A DNA stretch of 8,942 bases from an uncultured Alphaproteobacteria bacterium (GTDB lineage Bacteria > Pseudomonadota > Alphaproteobacteria > RF32 > CAG-239). The notes beneath the pieces are model-generated. The model ran no database searches, was not told the DNA's origin, and saw only the letters and a list, made by a program, of their open reading frames with translations. The DNA lies in assembly GCA_900553115.1 (NCBI GenBank), contig USCF01000035.1:1-8942 (forward strand). Direction: 5' to 3'. Of this stretch, positions 1-8,078 are shown piece by piece. Each line of letters begins with the position of its first letter. Within the stretch, counting starts at the first letter, position 1. The translations under genes were made by a program, and so were the position numbers.

Positions 1-369
1 ATTTACTAATTCTATTTGTTCGTATTTTACTCCGTATTGTTTTAATGAACTTTTACTTGGATTTTCTCCTAATCCTATTACTGTTTGTAGTGTGTCATAA
101 GGTGCTCCTGTGATGCTTATCATTGTGTCATTTGGACGTAATAATGCTGATAGTGTTATTGCTAGAGCGTGAGTTCCTGATATAAATTGTGCTCTTACTA
201 GTGCATCTTCACTTTTGAATACTTTTGCATATATTTCTTCTATTTTGTTTCTTCCTGGTTCATCTATTCCATAACCTGTTGATGAATTTAAGTGCATTTC
301 TTGTAAATTACATTCTTGAAATGCTTTTATTACTTTTATGCTATTTTTTTCGCATATATCATACTCCAA
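1..369 (-). CDS. Methionine gamma-lyase family protein (YnbB / aluminium-resistance type), N-terminal fragment
   Basis: Minus-strand reading with codons in the phase of positions 1-3 gives about 120 residues without a stop. Visible blocks are KVIKAFQE, SSTGYGIDEPGR, EDALVRAQFISGTHALA and ITGAPYDTLQTVIG. This is the N-terminal third of the Met_gamma_lyase family of PLP-dependent fold-type I enzymes (B. subtilis YnbB and relatives), where blocks like STGYGYDD.GR, EDALVRPQ..SGTHA and PYDTLEEVIG are family hallmarks. The PLP-binding lysine would lie beyond the left edge. Homology runs to roughly position 355, yet relatives have about 30 more residues before the KVLKAF block, and no in-frame ATG follows there. 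Possible starts are TTG at 369-367, or ATG at 297-295, which would cut into the conserved core. Codons end almost only in A or T (CCA/CCT for Pro, GCA for Ala, TTA/CTA for Leu), unlike everything to the right. Family is secure. Whether this is an intact gene is doubtful. Confidence 0.8.
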   Translation of the reverse strand, partial: MEYDICEKNSIKVIKAFQECNLQEMHLNSSTGYGIDEPGRNKIEEIYAKVFKSEDALVRAQFISGTHALAITLSALLRPNDTMISITGAPYDTLQTVIGLGENPSKSSLKQYGVKYEQIELVN

Positions 370-380
370 AACAACTAACA
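350..380. other. Putative junction between a foreign segment and the rpoH region
   Basis: Homology of the minus-strand lyase fragment fades around 350-369, and the Shine-Dalgarno sequence of rpoH begins at 380. Between them there is no room for two promoters or for the missing lyase N-terminus. Codon style and apparent taxonomic affinity also change here: Firmicutes-like A/T-ending codons to the left, alphaproteobacterial genes with frequent CCG, GCG and TTG codons to the right. No inverted repeat, target duplication or tRNA end is visible that would mark an insertion. An assembly chimera is the simplest reading. A real recombination junction is the alternative. Confidence 0.55.
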
Positions 381-388
381 GGGGAAGT
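380..388 (+). promoter_or_regulatory. Ribosome binding site that sets the rpoH start
   Basis: AGGGGAAGT lies about 8-10 bases before ATG 396. It supports this start over the in-frame ATG at 225, which would add 57 hydrophobic, Leu/Phe-rich residues that are only the antisense of the lyase fragment. Confidence 0.6.
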
Positions 389-395
389 GATAGAT

Positions 396-1244
396 ATGGA
401 AAATTTAACAGCACTTACCGGAATTGACTTTTCTCCGGAAATAAATTTAGCCAGATACTTGCAAAATATTCGCAAATATCCGATTCTAACGCAGGAAGAA
501 GAATATAAATTAGCGATGAAATATAAAGAGACCGGCAATAAAGATGTTGCTTATCAGCTGATTACCTCGCATTTGCGTTTGGTTGTCAAGGTTGTTTCGC
601 GTTATAAGGGATATGGGCTGCCGGTCAGTGAAATGATATCAGAAGGAAATATGGGGCTTTTATATGCGGTAGATAAATTTGAGCCTGACAAAGGTTTTAG
701 ATTTTCTACTTATGCTTTGTGGTGGATAAAAGCTTCGGTGCAAAAATATATCTTAAATTCGTGGTCTTTAGTTAAATTAGGGACAACCGCTGCGCAAAAA
801 AAATTGTTTTTCAATTTGCGTAAAATCAAAAATAGTTTGAATTTGGTTTTGAAAAACATAGCGCAGTCGTTAGATGTCAGCGTGCAAGAAGTTACCGAGA
901 TGAACACTCGCCTAAAAGCCCATGATGGTTCGCTTAATTCACCAATAGACAGTGATTCAGACCATACGGCGGAATGGATGGACTTTATTTCTGATGGTAA
1001 GCCGACACAAGAAGAGCGTTACGCTTACAAAGAAACTATGAATTATCGTCGCCGCTTGTTTAATCAAGCCATAACGGTGCTAAATCCGCGTGAAAAAGAT
1101 ATTTTGTTCAAACGGCGCATGAGTGATGAAAACATAACTTTGGAAGATTTAAGCCAAACTTATAATATTTCTAAAGAACGCGTGCGCCAAATAGAACTTA
1201 ACTCTATCCGCAAAATTTCTAAAGCCATCGAGGTTTTGCAATAA
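396..1244 (+). CDS. rpoH: RNA polymerase sigma-32 factor RpoH (heat-shock sigma factor)
   Basis: This 282-residue protein has the length and layout of RpoH (E. coli 284). It directs RNA polymerase to heat-shock promoters for chaperones and proteases. Sigma region 2 covers about residues 50-125, including SHLRLVVKVVSRYKGYGLP, the SEGNMGLL core-binding segment and FRFSTYALWWIKASVQ for -10 recognition and melting. The diagnostic RpoH box follows at about 133-143 (AQKKLFFNLRK), and the preceding SWSLVKLGTTAAQ matches alphaproteobacterial RpoH closely. Region 4.2 is a helix-turn-helix at about 247-272 (LEDLSQTYNIS..RVRQIE) for -35 binding. The short region before the box and the lack of a region 1.1 exclude RpoD. 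Many Alphaproteobacteria have two or more RpoH paralogues, and which one this is cannot be told. Its own promoter is not visible because the foreign segment begins just upstream. It is followed in the same direction by an efflux operon with no terminator seen between. Confidence 0.95.
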   Translation: MENLTALTGIDFSPEINLARYLQNIRKYPILTQEEEYKLAMKYKETGNKDVAYQLITSHLRLVVKVVSRYKGYGLPVSEMISEGNMGLLYAVDKFEPDKGFRFSTYALWWIKASVQKYILNSWSLVKLGTTAAQKKLFFNLRKIKNSLNLVLKNIAQSLDVSVQEVTEMNTRLKAHDGSLNSPIDSDSDHTAEWMDFISDGKPTQEERYAYKETMNYRRRLFNQAITVLNPREKDILFKRRMSDENITLEDLSQTYNISKERVRQIELNSIRKISKAIEVLQ

Positions 1245-1252
1245 CATCATTA

Positions 1253-1276
1253 CTTGAAAAGTGCTTTTTGCCATAT
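1253..1276 (+). promoter_or_regulatory. Weak candidate heat-shock (sigma-32-like) promoter before the efflux operon
   Basis: The 71-base gap between rpoH and the efflux operon holds CTTGAAA at 1253-1259, a perfect match to the sigma-32 -35 element, followed by TGCCATAT at 1269-1276, which partly matches the CCCCATNT -10 element. The spacer is only about 9 bases, shorter than the usual 11-16, so this may be chance in AT-rich DNA. No good sigma-70 pair was found in the gap, and no terminator hairpin. Confidence 0.2.
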
Positions 1277-1304
1277 ATCTAGAGTCTATCAAACTATTTG
1301 CAGA

Positions 1305-1310
1305 CTGGAG
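1305..1310 (+). promoter_or_regulatory. Ribosome binding site that sets the membrane-fusion protein start
   Basis: CTGGAG ends 5 bases before ATG 1316. It favours this ATG over the in-frame TTG at 1298, which has no comparable site and would add six residues ahead of the basic N-terminus. Confidence 0.55.
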
Positions 1311-1315
1311 ATAAT

Positions 1316-2434
1316 ATGAAAAAAGAAACATTCAAAAATTGGCTGATTATCTTTTTATTACTAGTAATTATCAGCGGAGGCTGGCTGTTGCATAATCATA
1401 AACAACAGCCGGCTTTGCAAAATTTTAAAGAAAAAGAGATTGAGGTGCAGGCTACACGGTTGTCGCCGAAAAATATAATTGTTGCCCAGAGTTTTATTGG
1501 TAGTGTTGTGGCGGTCAACAGTGTTTATTTAGTACCGTATTTGAGCGGATATATTGCCGAAATTCCGGTTGACAGCGGGCAGCAGGTTAAAAAAGGCGAC
1601 ACTATTATAATGTTGCGTCAAGAAGAATATAAGGCTGCTTTAGATTCGGCGTATGCCGCTGTTTTATCCGGTGCAGCAGATTTAAATAATGCCGAAAGCC
1701 AATATCAACGTTTGCTTAAAGCCGGAAAAAAAGCTGTGTCGCAAACAGAACTCGACAACGCAAAAACAGCTTATCTGACGGCACAAGCCAATTTAAAACA
1801 AGCCGAAGCTAATTTAGAAACCGCCGGTATAAATTGGGGATATACCAAAATTACTGCGCCGTTTGACGGTGTTTTGGGCAATATAAATGCTTCGGTTGGT
1901 AATTTTATTTCTCCATCTACAAGTAATCTGGTTCGTATAGTGCAATATAATCCGGCGCGTGTAATTTTTTCGGTAACAGACAAAGAGTTTCTGCAATATA
2001 AAAATCTTTTTGCCGATGCGGTGAAGTTGCAGCTTTCAAACGGGCAGGACTATCCGTATAAAGGCCGGATAATTTATACGGAAAATGTTTTGGACAAAGC
2101 TTCAAATTCTTTGGCTGTCTATGCCGAGTTTGAAAATCCGCAGCGCGTACTCATTCCAAACGCCTATGTAAAAGTTTTGTTGGAACATACCTATAAAAAT
2201 GCGGCGTTAATTTCAAAAGATTTGGTTCAGTTGAAAGATAACGGCTATTTTGTGTATGTTGTACAAGATAATACAGTGGCGCAGCTTTCTGTAGATGTAG
2301 AGGCCGAAAAAGGCAATGATTTTGTGGTTAAAAATATTTTTAAAACAAACACATGGCTTATAACTCAAGAAATAGAGCCAAGTTTAATTGGTCAAAAAGT
2401 AAAAATTAAAAATGTTCGGGAAGAGGAGAAATAA
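1316..2434 (+). CDS. RND efflux periplasmic adaptor (membrane-fusion protein, AcrA/MexA-like)
   Basis: This 372-residue HlyD/AcrA-type adaptor links the inner-membrane pump to the outer-membrane channel. A basic N-terminus (MKKE) and one hydrophobic segment at about residues 9-25 form an uncleaved inner-membrane anchor. There is no lipobox, so unlike AcrA it is probably not lipidated. The first half of the lipoyl domain is at about 72-100 (LSGYIAEIPVDSGQQVKKGD). An Ala/Gln/Leu-rich alpha-helical hairpin spans about 103-170. The second lipoyl half follows at about 176-200, with the family motif ITAPFDGVLG. Beta-barrel and membrane-proximal domains make up the rest. It is the first gene of a three-gene operon, and its stop is 3 bases from the pump start. 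The adaptor class is clear but substrates cannot be read from sequence, so no acr/mex symbol is given. Confidence 0.93.
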   Translation: MKKETFKNWLIIFLLLVIISGGWLLHNHKQQPALQNFKEKEIEVQATRLSPKNIIVAQSFIGSVVAVNSVYLVPYLSGYIAEIPVDSGQQVKKGDTIIMLRQEEYKAALDSAYAAVLSGAADLNNAESQYQRLLKAGKKAVSQTELDNAKTAYLTAQANLKQAEANLETAGINWGYTKITAPFDGVLGNINASVGNFISPSTSNLVRIVQYNPARVIFSVTDKEFLQYKNLFADAVKLQLSNGQDYPYKGRIIYTENVLDKASNSLAVYAEFENPQRVLIPNAYVKVLLEHTYKNAALISKDLVQLKDNGYFVYVVQDNTVAQLSVDVEAEKGNDFVVKNIFKTNTWLITQEIEPSLIGQKVKIKNVREEEK

Positions 2435-2437
2435 GTC

Positions 2438-5400
2438 ATGTTTTCGGCGTTTTTCATTAATCGTCCGCGTTTTGCGATAGTGCTTTCTATTGTGCTGATT
2501 ATTTTGGGATTATTGTCATTAGCGGTTTTGCCGGTGGCGCAATATCCCGAAATTACTCCGCCGCAAATTGTAGTTTCTACAACCTATTCCGGTGCGGGAG
2601 CAAAAGTTTTGGTTGATACCGTGGCGGTTCCGATAGAAAATGAAATTAACGGCGTTGAAAATATGCTTTATATGTCATCATCTTCAGATGACAACGGTTC
2701 ATATAATTTAACAGTTACTTTTGATGTTGGAACTGATGCCGATATAGCGCAAGTAAAAGTACAAAATCGGCTGCAGCAAGTAACTGCAGAATTGCCTGAT
2801 GAAGTCAATCAATACGGCGTTAGTGTTAAAACTCAAAATCCAAATATTTTAGCTTTGTTGGTTTTGCGATCCCCAAACCATACTTATAATGATTTATTTT
2901 TGAGTAACTATGCCTATACCAATATCAAAAACGCCTTATCCCGAGTTAAAGGCGTAGGCGAGGTGCAAATTTTTGGTCCGCAATATAGTATGCGTATTTG
3001 GCTGAACTTGGACAAGCTGAATGCTTTGGGGCTAAACAGCACAGATGTGATGAATGCCGTAAAAAGTCAAAATGTGCAGGCATCTGTGGGCAGTATTGGT
3101 TCGGCACCGAGTACCAAAGATAATAAAATAGTTTTGTCTTTAACGGCTAAAGGCTTGCTTAACAGCGTGCGTGATTTTGAAAATATTGTTGTCGCCTCAT
3201 CGGTTGATGGAGCGCAGATATATTTAAAAGATGTAGCAAAAATAGAACTAGGAGCAGATACTTATAATATTAAATCCGGTTATAACAATGCACCGGCTTT
3301 GATTATGGCTATTAATCAGCTGCCAAACTCCAACTCTTTGCAAATTGTAAATAATTTGCGCAAAAAAATTGCCGATTTATCAGAAGTTATGCCCGAAGAT
3401 ATGGATTTGGAGGTTGCATACGATTCAACCGATTATGTGCGCGCATCAATACAAAGTATTATTGATACGCTGATAATCACTTTTTTGCTGGTTGTGTTGG
3501 TGACGTATGTTTTTTTGCAAAAAATAAAAACAACTTTAATACCTCTGTTTACTATTCCGGTTTCTTTGATAGCGACGTTTATTGTTGTTTATTTATTAGG
3601 ATTTAACATTAATATTCTAACATTGTTCGCTATGATTTTGGCTATTGGTTTGGTGGTTGATGACGCGATTATCGTGGTTGAACGCGTGCAATATCTAATC
3701 TTGACACAAAAGCAAGACGCTAAATCGGCGGCAATCACGGCCATGCAAGAAATCGGCAGTGCGATTGTGGCAACAACATTTGTTTTGCTGGCTATTTTTA
3801 TTCCTGTTGGCTTGATGGCTGGTATTACCGGTAAAATATATCAGCAATTTGCGGTAACTATAGCCACAGCTGTTACTTTTTCTGCTATTAACGCGCTAAC
3901 GCTGAGTCCGGCTTTGTGCGCAATTTTTTTGCAAGGAGATGAAAATTCTGAACCGCGCGGTTTTTTTGCTTGGTTTGATAAAGTGTTGGATAAAAGTAAA
4001 AAGCACTATTTGCGGGCGGTTGTGTATTTGTCAGAACACCTAAAAACAATGTTACTGTTGGTGACTGCGGTTATAATGTTTATCATTTGCGGTTTTGTGT
4101 ATACTCCAACCTCATTTTTACCGGAAGAAGACCAAGGCATAATTTTTGCTAATGTCCAGCTTCAAGATACGGCTAGCATAAATGAAACAAATCAAGTGCT
4201 GAGTGAAATGAATGATAAAATTCTCAAAACAAAAGGAGTTAAATATTTTATTTCTGTTGCTGGATACAGTATGTTGGGTGGCAGCGGTGAAAATGTGGCT
4301 TTAGGGGTTATTGGATTGGATAACTGGTCAGAACGCAGCGCTAAAAATCTTTCCATAGAGGGTATAAGCAAAGAGCTACGGCAGCTATTTATGGGTAATA
4401 AAAAAGCTACTATTAACTTTTTTGCTCCGCCGGCAATCCCCGGGGTGGGACAAAGCAATGGTATTTCGCTGGAATTTGTTACAATGAACGGCAATACTCC
4501 GCCGCAAGAACTATATGCACAGCTAATGAGCTATTTGCAATCGGTTAACAAAAGCGGATATTTTGACTATGCGTTCAGTACATTTACGGCGCAAACTCCG
4601 CATATATATTTAGATGTGGATAGAAAAAAGTCAGAGTACTATAAAGTTCCGGTTTCTTCATTGTTTACCACCTTGCAAAACAATCTTGGTTCTCGCTATA
4701 TCAATAATATCACTTTAAGCGGTCAAGTTAACAAGGTAATTGTGCAGGCAGATTATCCTTATCGTAAGCAGTTGTCGGATATTGGCAAATTATATGCTCG
4801 TTCCAGCGATGGAAAGTTAATTAGAGTAAATAGTTTTGCCGATATAAAAACAGAGCTTTCGCCAAAGACAATTTATCGATTTAATCAATATACGGCGGCA
4901 GCGGTGACAGCTATGTCAAAAGACGGTATCAGCAGCGGAACGGCTTTGTCCGAATTAGAAAACTTAGAAAAAATATTGCCGAAAGAATATGATATATGGT
5001 GGACGGGCTTGAGTTTGCAAGAAGTGGAAACAAGAGGCTTGGCAGTAATTCTTATTAGTTTGGCGGTGGTGTTTTGCTATTTGTTTTTAGTCGCTTTGTA
5101 CGAAAGTTGGCTTTTGGCACTATCGGTTATATTTTCCACAATATTCGCGATTTTAGGTGCGTTGGTCGGATTATGGCTCATGGGACAGTCATTGAGTATT
5201 TATGCTCAGTTAGGGCTGATTATGCTGATTGGTCTTGCGGCAAAAAACGCCATATTGATTGTTGAGTTCACAAAAATGTATCGTGAGCAGGGTTTAAGCA
5301 TTACTGAAGCGGCGCGTCTAGGAGCCGAGGAACGGTATAGAGCTGTTTTGATGACGGCGTTCACCTTTATTTTGGGCGTGTTTCCAATGATTGTTGCCAC

Positions 5401-5563
5401 CGGTGCCGGTGCAAGTTCTCAAATAGCCATTGGTTCGTCGGTGTTTTACGGAATGATAGCGGCAACATTAATCGGAATTATTTTTATTCCGCCTCTATTT
5501 GCTTTTTTTGAACATGTTAAAGAATATTTCGCCCTCAAGGCAAAAGGAGATAGCAATGCTTAA
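2438..5563 (+). CDS. RND multidrug efflux transporter permease (HAE1 family, AcrB/MexB-like)
   Basis: This 1041-residue protein has the full length of hydrophobe/amphiphile RND pumps (AcrB 1049). They are inner-membrane homotrimers that expel drugs, detergents or fatty acids using proton influx. The N-terminus [13 protein letters not shown] and the segment [10 protein letters not shown] are typical of the family. The proton-relay residues are present: Asp408-Asp409 in TM4 ([12 protein letters not shown]), Lys936 in TM10 ([13 protein letters not shown]) and Arg966, which aligns with AcrB Arg971. Each membrane half starts with one helix (about 12-30 and 540-556), followed by a periplasmic porter/docking domain of about 300 residues and then five helices. 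The two-fold repeat is intact, so the pump should work. AGAGGAG within the end of the adaptor gene precedes ATG 2438, suggesting coupled translation. CusA-type metal pumps are unlikely given the HAE1 motifs, but the real substrate is unknown. Confidence 0.96.
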   Translation: MFSAFFINRPRFAIVLSIVLIILGLLSLAVLPVAQYPEITPPQIVVSTTYSGAGAKVLVDTVAVPIENEINGVENMLYMSSSSDDNGSYNLTVTFDVGTDADIAQVKVQNRLQQVTAELPDEVNQYGVSVKTQNPNILALLVLRSPNHTYNDLFLSNYAYTNIKNALSRVKGVGEVQIFGPQYSMRIWLNLDKLNALGLNSTDVMNAVKSQNVQASVGSIGSAPSTKDNKIVLSLTAKGLLNSVRDFENIVVASSVDGAQIYLKDVAKIELGADTYNIKSGYNNAPALIMAINQLPNSNSLQIVNNLRKKIADLSEVMPEDMDLEVAYDSTDYVRASIQSIIDTLIITFLLVVLVTYVFLQKIKTTLIPLFTIPVSLIATFIVVYLLGFNINILTLFAMILAIGLVVDDAIIVVERVQYLILTQKQDAKSAAITAMQEIGSAIVATTFVLLAIFIPVGLMAGITGKIYQQFAVTIATAVTFSAINALTLSPALCAIFLQGDENSEPRGFFAWFDKVLDKSKKHYLRAVVYLSEHLKTMLLLVTAVIMFIICGFVYTPTSFLPEEDQGIIFANVQLQDTASINETNQVLSEMNDKILKTKGVKYFISVAGYSMLGGSGENVALGVIGLDNWSERSAKNLSIEGISKELRQLFMGNKKATINFFAPPAIPGVGQSNGISLEFVTMNGNTPPQELYAQLMSYLQSVNKSGYFDYAFSTFTAQTPHIYLDVDRKKSEYYKVPVSSLFTTLQNNLGSRYINNITLSGQVNKVIVQADYPYRKQLSDIGKLYARSSDGKLIRVNSFADIKTELSPKTIYRFNQYTAAAVTAMSKDGISSGTALSELENLEKILPKEYDIWWTGLSLQEVETRGLAVILISLAVVFCYLFLVALYESWLLALSVIFSTIFAILGALVGLWLMGQSLSIYAQLGLIMLIGLAAKNAILIVEFTKMYREQGLSITEAARLGAEERYRAVLMTAFTFILGVFPMIVATGAGASSQIAIGSSVFYGMIAATLIGIIFIPPLFAFFEHVKEYFALKAKGDSNA
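5543..5549 (+). promoter_or_regulatory. Ribosome binding site that sets the outer-membrane channel start
   Basis: AAAGGAG lies 6 bases before ATG 5556. It selects this start over the in-frame ATG at 5499, which would place 19 extra residues before a good lipoprotein signal. The site lies inside the last codons of the pump gene. Confidence 0.7.
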
Positions 5564-6950
5564 AAAATCAGTTGTTTTTCTTTCTTCAATAATAGCTGTA
5601 TCTTGTACTGTCGGACCAAATTATAAAAAAACTGAAACCTATAGCGATGTGGTAATAAAACAAGAATTACAGTTACAAAAAAAACATCAAATACCGAAAA
5701 ATTGGTATGCTTTGTTTGGTGACGAACAGTTAAACCGCTTGATAGAATTGGGATTAAAAAATAATACGGATATTGAGCAAGCGGTGACTAGATTAAAGCA
5801 AGCTAGAGCCGAATTAAGAATAACTCAAACGGCTTTTTTGCCGCAAATCGGGGCTCAAGGCGGATATAATTATCAAAAAGTGAGTAAAAACATCGGCGCG
5901 GCGGCGGATAGCCAATATTATTCTGCTGGTTTTGATGCGTCGTGGGAGCTGGATTTATGGGGCAAAGGACGTCGGCAAGATGAAGCCGCTTTAGCGATGG
6001 TAAAAGCCGAAGAGTATTCTCTTAGCAACGTAAAAGCCATAGTGACAGCCGAGCTGGCAGCTAATTATATAAATTTGAAGCTAGCTGCCGAAAAATTACG
6101 GATAGCCGAACAAAATCTTGCTTTGCAAAAAGATATTTTTAATACCGTACATTCAAAATATCAAAGCGGTTTGGCCGATGATATTGCTTATAATCAGGCT
6201 GAATATTTGTTGGATAATACGAATGCGCAAATTCCAGCTTTAGAAAGCCAAATCGAACAATATAAAAATGCTTTAAGTGTTTTAGCCGGAGTTTTGCCCT
6301 CGCAATTGCCTTTAGATGTTAAAAAACGCTCGCCGATTTTTATGAATGTTTACGAATTTAACACTTCTGCTATGTATGATTTGCCGGCGTATGTAATTCG
6401 CAGTCGTCCTGATGTTGCTGTTGCAGAACAAAATGTAATAGCCCAAAATGCATTAATCGGTGCGGCAGTGGCAGATTTATATCCAGATGTCAGCGTTTCG
6501 GCTTTATGGGGTTATGCAGCCAGCGGCGGCAATAGCTTATTTAATTCCAAAAGTCAGAGCTATAGTTACAAGCCTTTAGTGACTTTACCGCTTTTAGATT
6601 GGAACCGACTGCAGAATCAGGTTGAAAAACAGCGGCAGGTTAAAGCCGAGGCTTTGGCGCAATATAAAAAAGTTGTCCTATCTGCCGTGTCAGAACTAAA
6701 AAACGCCATGACCGCCGTCCAAAACGAAATAAAAAGCAACAAGTCAAAAAATGCCGCACTCTTTAGAATGAACAATGTTGTAAATTCTGCAGCGGAAAGA
6801 TATCGTAATGGCTTAATAGAATTTTCCGATTATGCAACTTTTGAACAAAATCGGCTTAACGCGCAAAACAGCAGTATAGAAAGCCGCGCGCAAATTTTTC
6901 AAAATTTGGTGGCTTATTATAAAGCTAGCGGCGGCGGTTATTTGCTGTAA
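5556..6950 (+). CDS. RND efflux outer-membrane channel lipoprotein (NodT/OprM family)
   Basis: This 464-residue TolC-like outer-membrane factor completes the tripartite pump. From ATG 5556 the protein opens with a signal peptide ending in a lipobox-like AVSC, with Cys17 as the lipidation site. TVGPNYKK follows, matching the CxxGPdYxxP start of NodT/OprM lipoproteins. Next come [26 protein letters not shown] residues, family typical, and two outer-membrane-efflux repeats (about 60-240 and 270-460) rich in the Ala/Gln/Asn/Leu of long alpha-barrel helices. The second repeat includes [18 protein letters not shown], a conserved block (family form RPDV..AE..L.AANA). The start overlaps the pump stop by 8 bases, so translation is probably coupled. 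At the other end the last 13 bases overlap the end of the convergent lipoprotein gene. No terminator hairpin is visible after the stop. Confidence 0.94.
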   Translation: MLKKSVVFLSSIIAVSCTVGPNYKKTETYSDVVIKQELQLQKKHQIPKNWYALFGDEQLNRLIELGLKNNTDIEQAVTRLKQARAELRITQTAFLPQIGAQGGYNYQKVSKNIGAAADSQYYSAGFDASWELDLWGKGRRQDEAALAMVKAEEYSLSNVKAIVTAELAANYINLKLAAEKLRIAEQNLALQKDIFNTVHSKYQSGLADDIAYNQAEYLLDNTNAQIPALESQIEQYKNALSVLAGVLPSQLPLDVKKRSPIFMNVYEFNTSAMYDLPAYVIRSRPDVAVAEQNVIAQNALIGAAVADLYPDVSVSALWGYAASGGNSLFNSKSQSYSYKPLVTLPLLDWNRLQNQVEKQRQVKAEALAQYKKVVLSAVSELKNAMTAVQNEIKSNKSKNAALFRMNNVVNSAAERYRNGLIEFSDYATFEQNRLNAQNSSIESRAQIFQNLVAYYKASGGGYLL

Positions 6951-7396
6951 ATATCTTCCAAAGGCACATAATCGGTACCTTTTTGCGGGTTATATACAAA
7001 AACATTTGTAACTGTTGGAATATCATAGGTCCTATGCCAATAGCCTTTTGCTTCCATACAAAGACGGTATTCACGCGGGTCAGAATCAGCAGAATCTCTG
7101 ATTGAGTTCACCAATAAAGGAGAGGCTCCGCGATAAGGAACATAACTCGCCCAAATACCTTTAGATTTATGCCAGTCTACAACAATATTGTAGCGGTATT
7201 CTTCGGTATAAAACCAACTGCTGATATCCGGCCAATGAAACCAGCCTTCTGCTTGTTTTAGGCATTCTGAGTGATCACGAGAAAATTTTTGCACGCCGGT
7301 GCGTTCTCTTTCCCAGTGATATATAATTTGTCCTTTTCCACCCCAAGAAGAACAAGAACTTAAAAAAACAGTAACTAAAAACAGTAGATATCTCAT
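6938..7396 (-). CDS. Small lipoprotein of unknown function
   Basis: This 152-residue protein has an N-terminal hydrophobic stretch (MRYLLFLVTVFL) ending in a good lipobox LSSC, with Cys15 as the modified residue, so it is probably an exported lipoprotein. The mature part is rich in Trp and Tyr and has two Cys-bearing blocks: DHSECLKQAEGW near the middle and YRLCMEAKGYWHRTYD toward the end. A 'D..EC...A' block paired with a 'YR.CM..KGY' block is a pattern I know from small envelope lipoproteins of Proteobacteria, where the Cys pair may form a disulfide. No enzymatic motif is seen. ATG 7396 lies one base after the fzlA stop and suits the signal peptide. ATG 7414 in the same frame would overlap fzlA by 17 bases. 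Neither has a clear Shine-Dalgarno sequence, so translation may depend on readthrough from fzlA. Existence as a gene is well supported, function is not. Confidence 0.75.
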   Translation of the reverse strand: MRYLLFLVTVFLSSCSSWGGKGQIIYHWERERTGVQKFSRDHSECLKQAEGWFHWPDISSWFYTEEYRYNIVVDWHKSKGIWASYVPYRGASPLLVNSIRDSADSDPREYRLCMEAKGYWHRTYDIPTVTNVFVYNPQKGTDYVPLEDIYSK

Positions 7397-7397
7397 G

Positions 7398-8063
7398 CTA
7401 AAAATCCAAGTCATTATAATGAGTCGATGGATAGATTCCCTTGAATCTATCGTTTAATATATCTTTGAAACTTGGACGAGATTTTATTTTAGAATACCAG
7501 AGTTTGGCATTTTTATAGTCTTCCCAAGGTACATCGCCCAAATAATCAATAATAGAAAGTTGCGCGGCGGCGCTAATATCTGCTAATGAAAAGTTATTGC
7601 CGGCCAAATAGTTGTTTCTTTCTGTTATCCAGTCAATATATTCCAAATGGAAACGCAGATTGTTGATTCCGGCTTTAATCCGTCGAGATTCTGGAGGCTG
7701 TTTAAGCGCAAATCTTTTATATATTTTTTCTCCGGCGATATATTGATAAACCTCGCGGTTAAATTTATTATCAAACCAATCAATCAAGCGTCTTACTTCG
7801 GCGCGTTCTTTGTTGTTACCGTTGATTAAGCGGTTTTGAGTATAAGTTTCTTCCAAAAATTCTGTAATAGCATAATTTCCGGAAATAATATTGCCATCAT
7901 AAATAAAAACTGGTAGTTCGCCTGCCGGATTTATTTTCATTATATCCTTAGAAAGCATCCATGGATTTTCTTCTTTTAAAACAAACAGCATTTTCTTTTC
8001 GGACATCAGAATTCTGATTTTCCGGCAATGAGGCAAAACACTGTTATGAACCAAAAGAACCAT
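7398..8063 (-). CDS. fzlA: FtsZ-binding, glutathione S-transferase-like division protein FzlA
   Basis: This 221-residue protein has a GST fold. The N-terminal thioredoxin-like domain runs over about residues 1-78, with SVLPHCRKIRI at 8-18, the cis-proline motif NPAGELPV at 45-52 and the following GNYAITEFLEE. The all-helical C-terminal domain includes AEVRRLIDWFDNKFNREV, LAGNNFSLADISAAAQLS and YLGDVPW. The last stretch, KSRPSFKDILNDR...PSTHYNDLDF, matches FzlA, whose C-terminal tail is strongly conserved and needed for function. In Caulobacter FzlA binds FtsZ filaments, curves them and helps activate septal wall synthesis. It is regarded as a non-catalytic GST homologue. It acts in the cytoplasm at the division site. 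Here it is the middle gene of a minus-strand run, 12 bases after the solute-binding gene and 1 base before the lipoprotein gene. GGAGT at 8071-8075 serves ATG 8063. A generic GST is the only real alternative and the tail argues against it. Confidence 0.9.
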   Translation of the reverse strand: MVLLVHNSVLPHCRKIRILMSEKKMLFVLKEENPWMLSKDIMKINPAGELPVFIYDGNIISGNYAITEFLEETYTQNRLINGNNKERAEVRRLIDWFDNKFNREVYQYIAGEKIYKRFALKQPPESRRIKAGINNLRFHLEYIDWITERNNYLAGNNFSLADISAAAQLSIIDYLGDVPWEDYKNAKLWYSKIKSRPSFKDILNDRFKGIYPSTHYNDLDF

Positions 8064-8070
8064 TTATATC

Positions 8071-8078
8071 ACTCCTTA
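8071..8078 (-). promoter_or_regulatory. Ribosome binding site of fzlA overlapping the upstream stop codon
   Basis: Read on the minus strand this is TAAGGAGT. The first three bases are the stop codon of the solute-binding protein and GGAGT is a strong Shine-Dalgarno sequence about 7 bases before ATG 8063. The arrangement suggests coupled translation of the two genes. Confidence 0.7.

Noticed and set aside
225..395. 57-residue N-terminal extension of the rpoH reading frame, rich in Leu and Phe, looking like a membrane segment.
   Set aside because: It is the antisense of the lyase fragment. RpoH proteins do not have such an extension, and a Shine-Dalgarno sequence precedes ATG 396, where homology begins.
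1257..1268. AAAAGTGCTTTT as a possible terminator hairpin after rpoH.
   Set aside because: The stem is five A/T-rich pairs with a two-base loop, too weak and too tight for an intrinsic terminator, and no T-run of the right kind follows.
1771..2105. Several short minus-strand frames opposite the adaptor gene.
   Set aside because: All are shadows of the conserved adaptor coding sequence, with no motif or ribosome binding site of their own.
5074..5265. Small overlapping reading frame inside the pump gene.
   Set aside because: It lies in another frame of a conserved RND transporter segment containing the proton-relay lysine, and its translation shows no recognisable family.
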